This document shows positions 1 through 12,589 of a stretch of 64,000 nt of DNA, piece by piece (within the stretch, counting starts at the first letter, position 1; each line of letters opens with the position of its first letter). The notes beneath the pieces are model-generated. The model saw only the letters and a list, made by a program, of their open reading frames with translations, did no database searches and was not told where the DNA came from. Made by a program: the position numbers and the translations under genes. Source of the stretch: Immersiella caudata (Eukaryota; Ascomycota; Sordariomycetes; Sordariales; Lasiosphaeriaceae); assembly GCA_030512335.1 (NCBI GenBank), contig JAULSU010000002.1, positions 1,116,001 through 1,180,000 on the forward strand, in the 5' to 3' direction.

Positions 1-2276
1 GCAGCGATGCGTCGTGTTGTGCCCCAGGGGTCGGCTCTGGCTTGATTAGGAGGGAAACAGGTCCAAAGACATCGAGCATCAACTGATGGTTGTGTGTCTG
101 AGATGCTTCATCGAATATGGGTTGGTACCAATGCATCTGTCTACCTCGAAAGAGTTTGTGGCGAGGTTTGTTTTCAAAAACGGGATGTTCCAGACCCGCA
201 TATTCCAAGCTACCTGCCTAGGCTGCCTGCCTAGGCTACCTGCGTTGCGCCTTCCCCGAGTCTGCTCGCACTTGCCCACTGAAAAGAGAGACACAGCTTG
301 TCGATAGTGACCTTTCCGTCTCCTAGGGTCATGGGCCCAACGTCCATCGCCCCTCGCAAACATACCGTGACAAAATGCTCGCAGGCTTCCCTCTTCCACC
401 AGCTGAATTACAAAGACGAAACCAACAGGCTACCACTTTCTTTCTGCTTTCATTCAAGCTCCCTTGTTCTGAAGTTCAGTTGGGCTACTCGCACAAGAGA
501 TTGCGCCACGCTATTGGCTGGACAAGGCGGATTTGGAGATACTACCTACGAGTTGTCAATAGCGTCAACAACATCAACACCATCAACACCATGGCCTCCA
601 TCAGCCGCGGGGATCGCGAACGAGAGTAAAGGGCTCCCACGAACGCAGCCACGATTTAGGACCTCTACAAAAACTACACGGAAAACCAATGACGAGGTTC
701 ATTGGACCAGCGCCAACTTTTTGCGAAAGTCGGGCGCCACGACGACTTCGATTCTGATGGACCAACCTCGGCGAGGGGGTTTATACCATACGAATTCAGG
801 GATACTTCGACATTGCCATCAAGCCCTGGGCCGACCCAAAATTTGAGCCGAACTTGCAAAGCACTGAGATGCGGTAGGGATTGCCACTACGGAAACTGGT
901 GGTTCACACCAGAAGATGAACTGGAAGTTGAACGGAATGCCTGGGAATTCCTGCACGTCAGAAGGAAGCTACCAACACAGTGCTCTGACAAATACTCGCT
1001 GCCTCGAGACCATCATGACGTATTTCTCTCCATGGTCCCTCTACTCTATCTATGGGGAGGTAACGGGTCCGCCGAGGAATAGAAGTATCATACCTACTTG
1101 GTTTGGAACTAGAATTGGCCATCCCCTAGTCTGGTCGGAAAGGAGTATCTCTAGATATTTTGACTGGAAAATCTACCACGCGAGACCCACAAGGAGAAGC
1201 AAATTTTTGGGCTTCGAAACTATTCAGGCAAAGGATGGGTATCATCACTCAAAATCGTCGGCACTTTCGACAACCTCAAGAACGGTCTCGGGTGTCTTCC
1301 AGTACCATCGTCATTCAAGAGACACAAGATCCAAAACCCACCTCCATACACCTCTCTGCCCATCATCACAAGCACCGACATCGTCGTGATGTCACAGCTT
1401 TTTCATTGGCATTCTCCACTACATATAAAACACTACCCAGCCATTAGGTATCCAGCTTCGAAGCCATGATCCCGACTGGTAATAAGTAAAGTAACTAAAT
1501 AAGTAAGAGGTATCATTCGTATGTAACGCTCACGCCTTTTGGCTTCCTTGCAAACAACATGCCACAGCCACCATATCCGAATAATCGGAACACACCTCTT
1601 TTCGAAGCGCCGGCCCAGTCGGCAAAGTAAATACCACAAGCAAACCATCCCCCACTAGACGTAAACACCATGACCTCTCGCGAGACTGATCCTGTGCCAG
1701 CTCCGGTCAAATCCTATAAACGCCGTCCGTCAACCACAATGCAAGGCAACATCCAGGCCTCTCAGTTTCTTCACAAGACACAAGTATCACCAGCTCGCTG
1801 GCTGGCTCGCTCTCCAGCAGAGCAAGCAGAAAACAGTCGGCAACGATGCCCAAACCCCTGATAACACAACCCAGGGACACAGCCAATCAACAATACACCA
1901 ATATTTCCCGTCCCCATGCAAAACATCACACCAAGCCTCGCACCATCCGAAGAATAAAAGCAAAGTTCATAATACATCGATCGGCATGCATGCATGGTAT
2001 ATACGCGACCCTACCCATAGCCTCAAAAGTAACCGTTATCGCCATCCATCCGATCGACCGTCCCAAACCAAAACCTTCCATCCCATAAAAAACCCCGGCC
2101 AGAGCAGACGACGCCCACCGACGGTTCAGATCGCAAAACAGTGTTGTAAACCAGACAAAATAAGCAACATGGCCGATCGTTTCTCCCTGTACCAGAAGAA
2201 AAAAGACCAATTATATGCGGCGCCGTACGTGCGTCTCTCCCGCCACTGCAACTCGAAGACGACGCGGGGGTATCAA
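1..2276. other. Intergenic region without an intact gene
   Basis: No open reading frame here has the length, composition or splice structure of a known gene. At about 209-245 there is a short TAGGC/CCTG-rich repeat of the kind common in Sordariomycete spacers. Between about 640 and 1082 the reading frame on the plus strand looks weakly protein-like (charged and aromatic residues, ending at a stop at 1080-1082), but protein-like stretches jump between frames, so at best it is the remnant of a decayed gene. From about 1390 to 2276 I see only the downstream flank of the minus-strand gene that ends at 2277. Confidence 0.5.
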
Positions 2277-4720
2277 TCAGTCCCTATCCCTATCCCTGTC
2301 CCTCTCGTGATCTCGATCTCGCTCTCTCCCTCCTCCGCCACCGTTCATCCTCTCGGGTATCCTCTCCCTCGGCCTCTCCCGGTCCCTCTCTTGCTCCTGC
2401 TCTCTATCCGTCCTGGCCAGCTTGTCCTTCATGATGACGGGGTTCCATCTCACGCTGTTCCGGAGGGACCATCGTCGGAGAACATTCAGCGTCGCCATGA
2501 CCGCATCCTCGACTTTGGACCACGGCCCCATGAGTGTCCTTGACCGGCTATCCTCCACGGCCTCATAGGCAGCAACAGCCTCCGCCCACGTCGGCGCTCT
2601 TTGCCTCTCGAGCTTCACCCACCGCGCAAACCCCAAAGGCACAGCCTGCGGATCCAGTGTTTGAAATGCCGCTGTGATCTGCTCCAAGCAGATAGCGTTC
2701 AGCTGCAAAGCCAAAGCGCGAAGAGCCTCCGGGTGGCCTTCCCTGCGTATCCTTGCCCTGAGCTCGGTGAAGTGCGGTAACAAACTCTCAAATCTGGTAA
2801 GATCGCAAACCTTGCGCTCGAGCATGCGCATCTGGTTGAACATGGAGAAAGAAACCATGTATGCCAGAACCATCTCAAAATGCAGCGCCGTGGAACGTCG
2901 TTCATCATCCTTAGTGAGGCCGTCCTTTGATGCCGCGCGCAAAATATCGTCCCGCTGATGCTTGATGCTGCTTCCCAATAATCGGTATTCCTCGCTCTTC
3001 TCCCTGAGATTCTCGATGGCGGCACGGTCTCTGAGCATGTCACCGGCCGAGCGAGCTCTGCTAGGCTCCACACTGTCCGAGCGCGTTGGGGGACGGTCTA
3101 GCGCACCTGGTGTGAGGGTGAGTGTTTGCGAGTTGCCTGGTGTTCCCTGCGACTGGTTTGACGTCACACGCGACATAGCGGTGGCGCTCTGTTTGAGAGG
3201 CGTTGATGGACCAATGGGTCTTGCTATCACCGAATCCGCGGTGGCCTTGCTCCGTTTTGCAACCGCCGTCTCCGGAGGAGCATCGTCTAGAACCCGAGGC
3301 CGTTTCCGGGCCGGTGGTGGTGTATCCTCCACGCTCACCGACCGCTCTTTTTTCAGCGCATCCTTTGCCGATCGAGACGGTAAACTCAAAAGCTCCTTTG
3401 CCCGCTTTGCCATGCCCTTCTTCAATTTGATGGTGACAATTTTGCTGGGTCGAGTTGGTCTGGGTGGTTCTTCCTCGTCCGCAGGTTGTGCCTTTATCTT
3501 CCTTGCGCTGGTGGGTGACTCTGGAGTCAGGTTGTTGCGACTGTTTCCTTCCCCCTTTGGCGGGGTCTTCTTCCGCCGGGCGAGCTCTGCTTCTACTATT
3601 GGCGGGAGTGTGGGTGACAGAAGCTGTGGTATTTGCACCGACGGCTTCGGTCGTTTTGCTGGCGGGTCGGTTTTCTGTGACTTTTGCGGTGCCTTTTCCG
3701 CCAACCGTTTCCGCCCCGATTCCCGCTCATTCAATTCGGCTTCCAGCGAAGGGTGTAGTGGCGACAGCAACTCCGGGAGAGCTGCTCTTGCCGGGTTCTC
3801 CATCCTCCGTGGCGTTGACTTCCCACTGTCCGAGTGCGGTCTCGTCCCGTTCACCTGAATTGTAGACCTCGGGCTTGCCGTATTCTCTCGCTCTCTTTCT
3901 GCCGTAGAGGGTGCCAATCCGTTTGCGGTCGGATGTAGCGATTCGCTCCGTGGATCTCTGTGCGACTTCTCGTTCATGCGATCTCGAGCTCGCGCCGCCT
4001 CGGGTTTCGCGGGGCGGGAAGTGTCAGGTCGTGAAGTGATGGAATCGCTCTTGACACGTTTCTGAGGAGGTAAGTTTCCGTCTGTATCGGCATTTCGTTT
4101 GCGGCTCTCCACATCCGGGGCTGGCTTTGGTTGTGCACTCTTTGTTCTGTGACTTTTATTAGTATCCGCGTGCCGAGCATGCCCCGCGGTCTTCCCGAAT
4201 GAGCATACCTCTCCCCATTCAGCTCCGGACGCGGCCTCTCTGCCCGTTGACTACTATCCTGTCGCATTTCGTGCTTCTCGGTTGGTTTTATATTTTCTCT
4301 CCTTTCCTCCTCCCTCGGAGCTCTGGCGGGGATTGGAGCCCCATTTGGTCTCGCTTCCGACTTTACGGTGGGGCCGTCGTCGGTGGGAGACGCTGAGTTG
4401 TTCTTCTTCTTTTGGTAGTCCTTGATCGATAACTTCTTCTTCACCTCGCCCTTGGCGAGGAGCTTGACCTGCATTGGAGCTGGCGCGCCCTCGGGCTCCT
4501 CGCAGATGTCGTACGATGGCCGCGTGATGAGGATCCCGCGATCCGCGTCCGACACGAACGTCAGGTACTGCAGCGGGCTGCTTGCGCCGGTGAACCAGAA
4601 CCCGTCCGGCTTGGGGAACTTGTACGCAAGCGAGAGGGAAAGATGGTGCGGGCGTTCTGGTAGAATGCGCTTGGCCACAATGTCTATACTCTTCGCCGCG
4701 CCATCCATCGTTTCTTTCAT
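2277..4720 (-). CDS. Putative Ell-associated elongation factor subunit (Ebp1/AFF4-like), nuclear
   Basis: Two exons, 4720-4209 and 4146-2277, joined by a 62-nt intron with a GTATGC donor, a TACTAAT branch site and a CACAG acceptor. The phases match and give 793 residues. The N-terminal ~110 residues form a compact conserved-looking block ending in a lysine-rich K-L-S-I-K-D-Y motif (about 96-106). A long basic, Ser/Pro/Arg-rich disordered middle with several KR nuclear-localisation-like clusters follows. A helical region at about 540-740 starts with a charged helix and contains an Ala-Leu-His-Phe segment. The tail is Arg-Asp/Arg-Glu repeats. The layout (disordered linker plus C-terminal helical homology domain) resembles the AF4/FMR2 C-terminal domain and its fission yeast counterpart Ebp1, a partner of Ell1/Eaf1 that stimulates RNA polymerase II elongation. 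That assignment is by recall of family features, not alignment. Otherwise it is a conserved fungal nuclear protein of unknown function. Confidence 0.72.
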
Positions 4721-7178
4721 TGTTCATGCGACATTGGATAGGACAGGGTATGGTATCGCGTAGAAGCTCGGATCGGAAGTTCGGTGATGGGCTGATAGCT
4801 GGCGATATATCGGTATCGTGGGCAGGTGACCGGCTAAGGCGCGCAAACACCCGGAATGTGACGCTTCAAGAGGTCAGGACACACAACGCAAGGTTCCGTT
4901 TGGCTGATACCGCTCGCCCGGCGCGCAATTGCCTGGGATCGCGACGTCAGCTCTTGGTTCGCAGCCAAAAACACGTCCAATCTCGCTGTGGCGGGTGCGA
5001 TAGGATCGTGAGGCTTGCGGGGCAATTGGCAACGCCAAAACAAACGCAGACGGCAAAAAGGGTACTCACCGGTGAGGACCGCAGCGAGCAAGCTGCGCGG
5101 ATTGCGCTTTCGCGATGATGAGGCAGCTAAAGACACTCCGGTGCCAGCCCCAATGGTGCGACAGTTTCCGAGCTCTCGATCGGCTCCCAATAATCTAGAG
5201 ATCTCTCCCGGCCTCCGAGCAGCGACCTGTATCTTTTCGGAGAAGATGCGAGCACATCTCTCGGGCGACAGGACGAGATGCGGTTGAAGATCGGGATCGT
5301 GACGGTGCCCGCATACGACGTTGGTGTTGTGGACGGCGACGGGCAAGAATTGGCGATCAAAAGGTTGGCGTTGGTTGTGGTTGCAGGGAAGCTGACAGAG
5401 CCGCTTGAACCTAGCTGCCCAGGTGGCTCGCGGAAGGTGCAGTGCCGGGTGGGTGGGTGGTTGTGATGTGCGCTTTCGGGTGTCGGGCGGGTTGGTGTGC
5501 AGGCACTGGGCCAGCTAGGATCCAGCCGAGGGTGGGATTGCGCGAAGAGTGGAGAGCGAGCAGGGCCAGTCAGTGCTGGTGATCCTCTGGACGGAGGATT
5601 TCTTGGGCAATTGGAGAGCCAGCGGGTGCTGTGCGGGTCACTGGGCTGGTTTGAAGAAGCTGTACCCCCACCCATTTTGTAGCACATAACCCTAACCCGG
5701 CTCTCCGTCACGCTGTAACGGTTGTCACAGGTCACAGATCGGTTTGGGACGGACATCAATCTTCAGGTTCCAAGTTTACTCAGATCGAAACTGACGACAT
5801 TCTCCAATGTATCCTGGAATTCATTCACCTCAGTATTTTCCTTCCACCTGCAACGAGCTACGTCCTCAGTGAAAGAGTTTCGCGTTGACCACACTTGGCG
5901 ACGCTCTTGGATCTGGAAGACAGACCCACCCGCTTTGTCGTCAGATCTTCTGCAAGTTTGGGTTTGGGTCCCAGGTAAAACTTGATCAGGCACCCAACTT
6001 TGTCTAAGCTAAGGTGCTGGCACGCCCACACGACACCCACACCTTTTCTGACGCACCTCGCAGCGGTGGGATGGTTGTGGACGATGCTTCTGGCAAAACG
6101 AAACAGAAGAAAGGGCAGAAGGTGCTATCCAAGCCAGTGTGCGATGGCGTCCGAACTGTCGACCTGGCACATGACGACACCAGCAAACTGCAGAAAGTTC
6201 GTCGTGGGCATTGCCGTTCCTACACGTGTTTTCCCACCGCTCCAAGATATCTTCAACCGCTCCGCTTCAAGCGTCCCTGCTAGTGCGAACACCCGTCAAA
6301 GAAACCCCATCCGGCACTTGCCACACCGATGGATCAGAGTGACCGCCCTTTTCTGACCGCATCAATCAGGTTCTTTCCCCCCAACTGAACATATCCCCAG
6401 CATGTCTCACAATCTCATTGCTATCTATCACTCCGCCACCATTCCATCCTCCCATCTAATAAGCGAACAGTTCGATAGAACCCGAGTGATCGCTTCCAGA
6501 AAAACGCGGGGCGCACGATCAAGCTAGAGTGGTTTGTCCGCAAACCCCTCCACACCGCGGCACAGCCCGTTAGAACCTGGAACCCAGCCTGTCTGCCACC
6601 TCACCTTGCCTTCTCCGGGTTTCCCTCATCCTTCCGCAGTCTTATCACAATCACTGACGGCCAGCAGCTTGTGGTCCTCGCTCACGCGTCGCTGTCACCT
6701 AGGTTTTGGTCCATGTTCATGTGCCCAGCCCGCGTAAACCCCGCCATGTTCTGCGCGTCGGCATGCTGCAGAAGGCGGGCTTGGCAGGGTAACCTTGCTA
6801 GCCTCAAACCCCCGCTCTCCGTCCAAACTTAAATCGGCCCATCGGTGGAACCAACGCCTTTACAATCTTGATTATTTTGTCCAACCTTATTCCTACCAAA
6901 ATGGAAACATCCCGAACTCTGGGCGCTGAGAGAAGGCCAGTGTCTTTCTGGTCATGCCATGAGGTAGTTCAAATCCCGGCTCCATTGATTGTACCCCTCC
7001 CACAGAGCGTGTCACCGCTTATCCTCCCAAATTATTTACCTCCCTAGGATACAGAGAAAGCCTCTCCATTATTTACACATGTATATATAACTCGCTTTGC
7101 CATGCAACGCTGTTGGAATTCCACACCGGACCAGCCCCAATTGATGCGCCGTCCGTACCCGAAATATGTCAGATGCCT
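4721..7178. other. Intergenic, about 2.4 kb
   Basis: This holds the upstream flank of the 2277-4720 gene and the downstream flank of the 7179-9623 gene. Open frames of up to about 210 codons occur on the minus strand (4834-5759), but they are Pro/Ser/Arg-rich, overlap in several frames and show no domain or splice logic, so I did not call them. Nothing else recognisable is present. Confidence 0.5.
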
Positions 7179-9623
7179 TCACAAATGATCCTCACCATTC
7201 ACGCCGTTAGCGTAAACAACGCCATTCGACGCCGACCGGCCCATCCCATTAGGATAGCCGTCTTTTCGTGCCCTCTTCCGCGCGTAATGCTGGTGCTGGT
7301 CTATTTCGCGCGTAGCTTGCTCGTTCATTTCTTGGTTGCGCTGCGCAATCGGCTCCAACATAGCCTCCAACTTTCCGCATCTCGATTCCGTCTCGCTCAC
7401 CCTCCGCTTGGTAGCCTTGCCTTCCTCCTCCACACTGACCAGCTGCATTTTCTGCGACTCGATCGTATTTTGCATCGACTTTAATGTTGTTGCGATGTTC
7501 TTGGCGTTGGGATAAACAGTTTCCATAACACCGAGAATCCGTTCGGCCATCTCTTTCGTTGTGATGTTGTTGTACCTTTGCTCGAGAACAGAGATTTGAT
7601 AAGCCAGAAACTCGGTTGTCTCCTTATTCTTCTTGCGAACGGCGTCCAGTTCTTCTTTGGTGTGCACCGAGAAGCCATCCAGCTCCTTTTTCACTGATGC
7701 GACCTCGGCTTTAGTAGTGCTGTCCTCGACTGGAGCTGAGTGATTGGAACCGGCCCTTTTCATGTCGGCGATCTGCTCTTTCAGTGCCCGGACCTCTGTG
7801 CCTTGATCCGCGTCGGTTTTCCGCAGGTCGTCCACCCAACGTCCCACAGTACTCAACACTTCGTCATTGAAGCCATTAATGCGATTGACGTCGCCCTTAA
7901 GTGCTGTCAGGCCTTCTTGCTGCACCCTGAGCCCATCTTGCAGCTCTCTGACCTGATGCTGCACCTGTGGAAACGCGACCAAGACCTCCCCGAGGTCGTC
8001 CAGCCCTTGGATGTCGAGATTCATCAGTGTCTCTTCGCTCTTTGAGACCCTTTCAGCCTGCTCCTCCACCTTCTGCAAGCAAGCAGTGACTGATTTGGAC
8101 AAAGCTCTGAAGTCATTTTCCCCTGACGTTGCCCGCTCGCCTCGCTGACCTTCCCGTTTCTCGAGTTCGTCCACCCGTAACAGGGCGTTGGAAAAGTCGG
8201 CACGCAGCGCGTCATAGTCAGTTTTGAGCTTGGCGTTTTCTTCCCGTATTGCCGCAAGATCTTTGGACGAGGCGGCATCTGAGCTCTTGGCCGAGTACTT
8301 CGCTGCATTATCTTTCTGTTTCTCGAACTCTGCCGTGGATGCTTCTTGGTGTCTCGTGAGTTGAGCTGACAACTCCTCTTGCTGTTTCTTGAGCTGAGCG
8401 ATTAGCTCTTGCTGCTGTTTGAGCTGAGCCGACAACGCCTCGTCCTGCCTCTTGAGCTGAGCCTTCGTCTCTTCCGCCTGTCTCTCGATCTGAGCTTTCG
8501 ACTCATCCTCTCGTCGTTTGAGCTCAAGCAGTTGAGAGTTCAGCTGGCTGCTCTGATCGTTAAACTGCGCCAGCAACTCTTGCCGCAGCTGCAGCAGGAT
8601 CTGCTCTGCCTCCTGGGTTTGAGAAAGTTTGGACTGCTCGCGCAGCTCATTAATTTCTTTTTGCAACGCATCTCGCACTGTCGAAACATCCGATTCGACT
8701 TTGGCTTTCTGCTCAACTTCTTGGCTCTTCAGCTCGGCAAGTTGCTTCTTTAGCACCTCTACCTGAGCCTTCAAAACCTCCGAGGCCCCTTTGGAGCTAC
8801 CTTGGTGAGCCTGCAGAGCCTTGCTGACCATGTCGATCTTAGAATCGACGTCTTTCTGTAAGCTTTGCAACTGGGACTGGGACTCCTTCGCGTGCGCCTG
8901 AGTCTCGACCAGAGGACCTGGTGCAGGTGGGTTTGACGGAAGTTGCCCCAAAGCATCAGCCAGCTCACCCCTCACTTTTTTCTCCTCATCTTCCAGCTCT
9001 TTCCGGAGCCGGTCGTCCCGATGCCTATATCTGTTTTGAAGTTCCGGTATAGAGGGAAAATCGGGATGTTTATGTTTGGTTTTATTAGAATCAGAGCGCC
9101 TTTGTTCCAGTGCCTTGTCTAGCGTTGCTTGTTGGGTCTTCACGGCCGCAAGCTTGGCGATTTTTTCTGCAGCGTCCACGCAGTGGGTAAAGTAATCGGC
9201 ATTTCCGCCTCCCTGATTCGTTGGACCAGCGGGGGCAGATGCTATAACAAGGAGTTAGAACTTGTAGTCTTAAAAGACGCTGTAAAGTCGAAACCTACGT
9301 CCTTTGAGTGTACGGCCGGCGACGGTGTCAGCCTTAGATGAACTGCCGGTGGATGTTTGCCTCGATGGAGCCCTCGGCGGGTCATACCCGTCCCGTTTCG
9401 GGCTGCCGTAACCTCTGTCGCGATCTCGATCCCGTTCCGACTGTCTGCTGGCTCCCTGGGGCACCGAGTAGCTCCAGCTTGGGCCACTATCTCTGTTTCC
9501 CTCTTGAGGATCTGTGAAGCTCCGCCTGTAACTGCTGCTATCGCGGTGGCGATCGTTCGAATCAGATGGGCGGCGGTCGTCATCTGGCCGCCGCGAGTAC
9601 GGGTTCCCCGATGGATATGACAT
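7179..9623 (-). CDS. Long coiled-coil protein, function unknown
   Basis: Two exons, 9623-9299 and 9241-7179, separated by a 57-nt intron with donor GTAGGT, a CTAAC branch site and a TATAG acceptor. Phases agree and give 795 residues. The first ~110 residues are disordered and rich in Arg, Asp and Ser. From about residue 150 to 720 the protein is almost continuous heptad coiled coil, rich in Glu, Lys, Gln and Ala, with a highly repetitive Gln/Leu/Lys segment around residues 300-400 where consecutive blocks read L-K-x-Q-x-E-x-L/I-x-A-Q. The tail has a short basic cluster (ARKRARK) that could act as a nuclear localisation signal. No catalytic domain, membrane segment or signal peptide is visible. 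Such proteins usually serve as scaffolds at spindle pole, septum or chromatin, but nothing here decides which. The start is the first ATG before the Tyr/Pro/Ser-rich leader. Confidence 0.85.
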
Positions 9624-10841
9624 AGTCGCTGGAGCTTAGCTCGGAGCTAGGACTGAGGAGACAGTGCGCCCAACAAAGGAGCAATCCAGACTGGCGGTCA
9701 GTTCAACCACCTGCAGGGACGTGCCTCCCCAAGCAGTTCAGGGGAAAGCCGTCCTTCATGGGAAGTCCAGAGAAGGACAGGAGCAACCGAACCCAATCGA
9801 TCCGAGTTGACAGGTGGCAGAGAAGGCGCGATGTGTGTGAGGGTTGCAGGCGCGTTGGTGGAGACGCCTTGCGACTCTTCGCAAGGTCCCTAGACGAGGT
9901 CGTCGCTTGCGCTCAAGTCGGTTTCGTTACTGCGTTCGCCTGACGACCACTCAGTTAGATACTCTCCGGGGTACGGACAGTACGTAGCTGGGAGAGCGCC
10001 CAAGGACGGTGAGTTGATACGGCTCTTAATCCACCGTAGATTTTCGCTTCCCGTCCAAGTCGATCGCGACTCCGATCATGTGCGTCGTGACGGTCCTGTC
10101 GGACAAAAACGAGCCGGCGGTTGTGTGGAGGTCCGCTGCGGCAAGTACCTTGTTAGGTACCCAAATGTCGTGGTGCGCACTTTGGGTCGGTAATGCGATA
10201 GGGTGGCGAGGTCGTTTTGCGGGTAAGATAAGGTCGTGACGGACCAAGGCGGGGAATGTTTCCGTAAAAAAACAAAAGCTTTGGAATGACCGAGGGGGCT
10301 GCGGCGGAAATCGGTTCAGTTTGGTTTGTTGAAGGAGGGTAGTTTAGCTTTTTTTTTCCATCCCGGATGTTTCCATTCGTGCAGCGATTCTTATTATTAT
10401 CCAGTTGGGCAGCGGCGACCTGCTGTGAGCTGAACCTAGCGCGTCCCTTCAGTTCCCAGCTTCGTTTTGCCGTACGCTTTTCCTCCCACTGGACGCGCCT
10501 GCTAGGGATGCTGCAGTTGAGAAAAGGAAGTGGGGAGCTTGCATGACACTAGGCCGGAAACAGTATAGTTTAGCAAACCATGAGATTCCACGCTCTTTCA
10601 AAGGGCTGAGCACGGACCCGGGGACCCTTGCGGCATCCCGGTCAAGATGGTTGCACTTTGAATTGCTGCTTGCAGTGGCGGATTGGGAGCTTGTCTCACC
10701 AGCCACAGTGGCTTCCATCAGCACTTTGACGTCTTGGCATTTCTCGCGGCTCTTCCCAATTTCTCAGCCTCGCGAACGGCGGTGGTTGAACTTGTCAAAA
10801 AACACAACTACATCCCAATCGCCCTCGACACACCGTGCAAG
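9624..10841. promoter_or_regulatory. Shared upstream region of the coiled-coil gene and RVB2
   Basis: This 1.2-kb spacer separates two divergently transcribed genes and must contain both promoters. A T-run and pyrimidine-rich tract lies at about 10350-10380. No TATA box or known operator could be identified with confidence. Short open frames in it show no coding character. Confidence 0.4.
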
Positions 10842-12375
10842 ATGGCCGCCGTACGTATTGCGCATCTCGTGGGCCGAGACCCTTTGCTAACGAGATTTTT
10901 CCCCAGCCTGTTGTCACAGTCTCGGAGAGCAAGGAGCTCCGAGGCCTCAATTTGATCGCCGCGCATTCGCACATTCGTGGACTTGGCGTCGATGTCGACA
11001 CGCTCGAGCCGCGAGCTGCGTCGCAGGGCCTCGTGGGCCAGCAGAAGGCGCGCAAGGCCGCCGCCGTGGTCTTAGAGATGATCAAGCAGGGGAAAATCGC
11101 AGGACGCGCCGTGCTCATTGCCGGCCCGCCAAGGTAGGTCTCGATGTTGCTCCTGGCCTGAACGCCTGTCGCGTACTGATCGTCTGCTTCACCTGCAGCA
11201 CCGGCAAGACTGCTATCGCGATGGGTATGGCTCAGTCTCTAGGCGCCGATGTGCCCTTCACAACCCTCGCCGCGTCCGAAATTTTCTCCCTCGAAATGTC
11301 CAAGACCGAGGCCCTCACGCAGGCCTTCCGAAAGTCGATCGGCGTCAGAATCAAAGAGGAGAGTGAGATAATGGAGGGCGAGGTGGTTGAGATTCAGATC
11401 GACAGAAGCGTCACGGGCGGTGCCAAGCAGGGGAAGCTCACCATTAAAACCACGGACATGGAGGCCATCTACGATATGGGAAGTAAGATGATTGACGCCA
11501 TGACCAAGGAACGCGTGATGGCGGGCGATATTATCTCGATCGACAAGTCATCGGGGAAGATCACAAAACTCGGAAGGTCATACGCGAGGTCGCGCGACTA
11601 CGATGCCATGGGTGTGGACACCAAGTTCCTCCAGTGCCCAGACGGCGAGCTTCAGAAGCGGAAGGAGGTGGTGCACACAGTCACCCTTCACGAGATTGAT
11701 GTCATCAACTCGAGGACGCAGGGGTTCCTGGCGCTGTTTTCCGGCGACACGGGTGAGATCCGGAGTGAAATCCGGGACCAGATCAACACCAAGGTCGCCG
11801 AGTGGAAGGAGGAGGGCAAGGCCGAGATTGTGCCTGGCGTATTGTTCATTGACGAGGTGCACATGCTCGACATCGAATGCTTTTCGTATGTCAACCGCGC
11901 ACTCGAGTCCGATCTGGCCCCTATTGTCATCATGGCCAGCAACAGGGGGCACTCGCGCATCCGAGGCACCGACTACAAGAGTCCACACGGCCTGCCGCTC
12001 GATTTCCTCGATCGCGTGTCGATAATCAACACGCATGCCTATGGTCCTGATGAGATACAGAAAATCCTCTCCATCAGGGCCCAAGAAGAGGAGGTCGAGC
12101 TAACCCCTGACGCCCTCGCCCTTCTCACCAAGATCGGCCAAGAAGCTGGTCTCCGGTACGCCAGCAACCTCATCACCACCTCCCAGCTGATCAGCGCAAA
12201 GAGGAGAGCGAAGCAGGTTACCGTGGAGGACGTGCAGCGGAGCTTCAAGCTCTTTTACGACCCGACGAGGAGCGTCAAGTTTGTCCAAGATTCTGAAAAG
12301 CGACTCATTGGTAACGATGGAGCGGTTGATTTCGTGACTAACGGCCACGCGGCCGAGACCATGGACACGAGCTAG
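10842..12375 (+). CDS. RVB2: RuvB-like AAA+ ATPase 2 (reptin)
   Basis: RVB2 forms a hetero-oligomeric ring with RVB1 in the INO80, SWR1 and R2TP complexes, acting in chromatin remodelling and in assembly of snoRNP and PIKK complexes. Three exons: 10842-10850, 10907-11133 and 11199-12375, giving 470 residues. The first exon encodes only Met-Ala-Ala. The Walker A motif GPPSTGKT lies at about 76-83 and is split by the second intron. The Walker B motif with D-E-V-H lies at about 297-300. The OB-like insertion domain II (about 130-240) and the C-terminal AAA lid with its G-L-R-Y-A sensor-2 region are intact. Length and sequence match fungal RVB2. The start is fixed because the conserved N-terminal peptide begins right after the first intron, and the ATG-GCC-GCC exon with a GTACGT donor fits. 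Confidence 0.97.
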
Positions 12376-12589
12376 ACAGGCACACGGACATGTACGGTAG
12401 GCGTTCAGGCGGATAAAACCTTTGGCTGATACTGGTAGGGCGGGAGTTATTGTATTTATACATTGTTGCTGGCGTCGTAGATGCGGGAGGACCTCGCCTG
12501 GAGCGCAATGTGCCAGTAGAAAGCTTACTTGATCTTGCAGCCATTCGGTGCTTCTCTTTTGGGTATCAGGATTTCGTGTGCTCGTTCTA

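Noticed and set aside
2962..3858. Plus-strand open frame of 298 codons
   Set aside because: It is antisense to the Ebp1-like coding exon, rich in Ser, Phe and Gly as expected for the complement of a GC-rich Arg/Ser/Pro gene.
4834..5759. Overlapping minus-strand open frames upstream of the Ebp1-like gene
   Set aside because: Low-complexity Pro/Ser/Thr composition, no splice signals or domain, several frames open at once.
11578..12084. Minus-strand open frame of 168 codons
   Set aside because: It is the antisense shadow of the conserved RVB2 exon.
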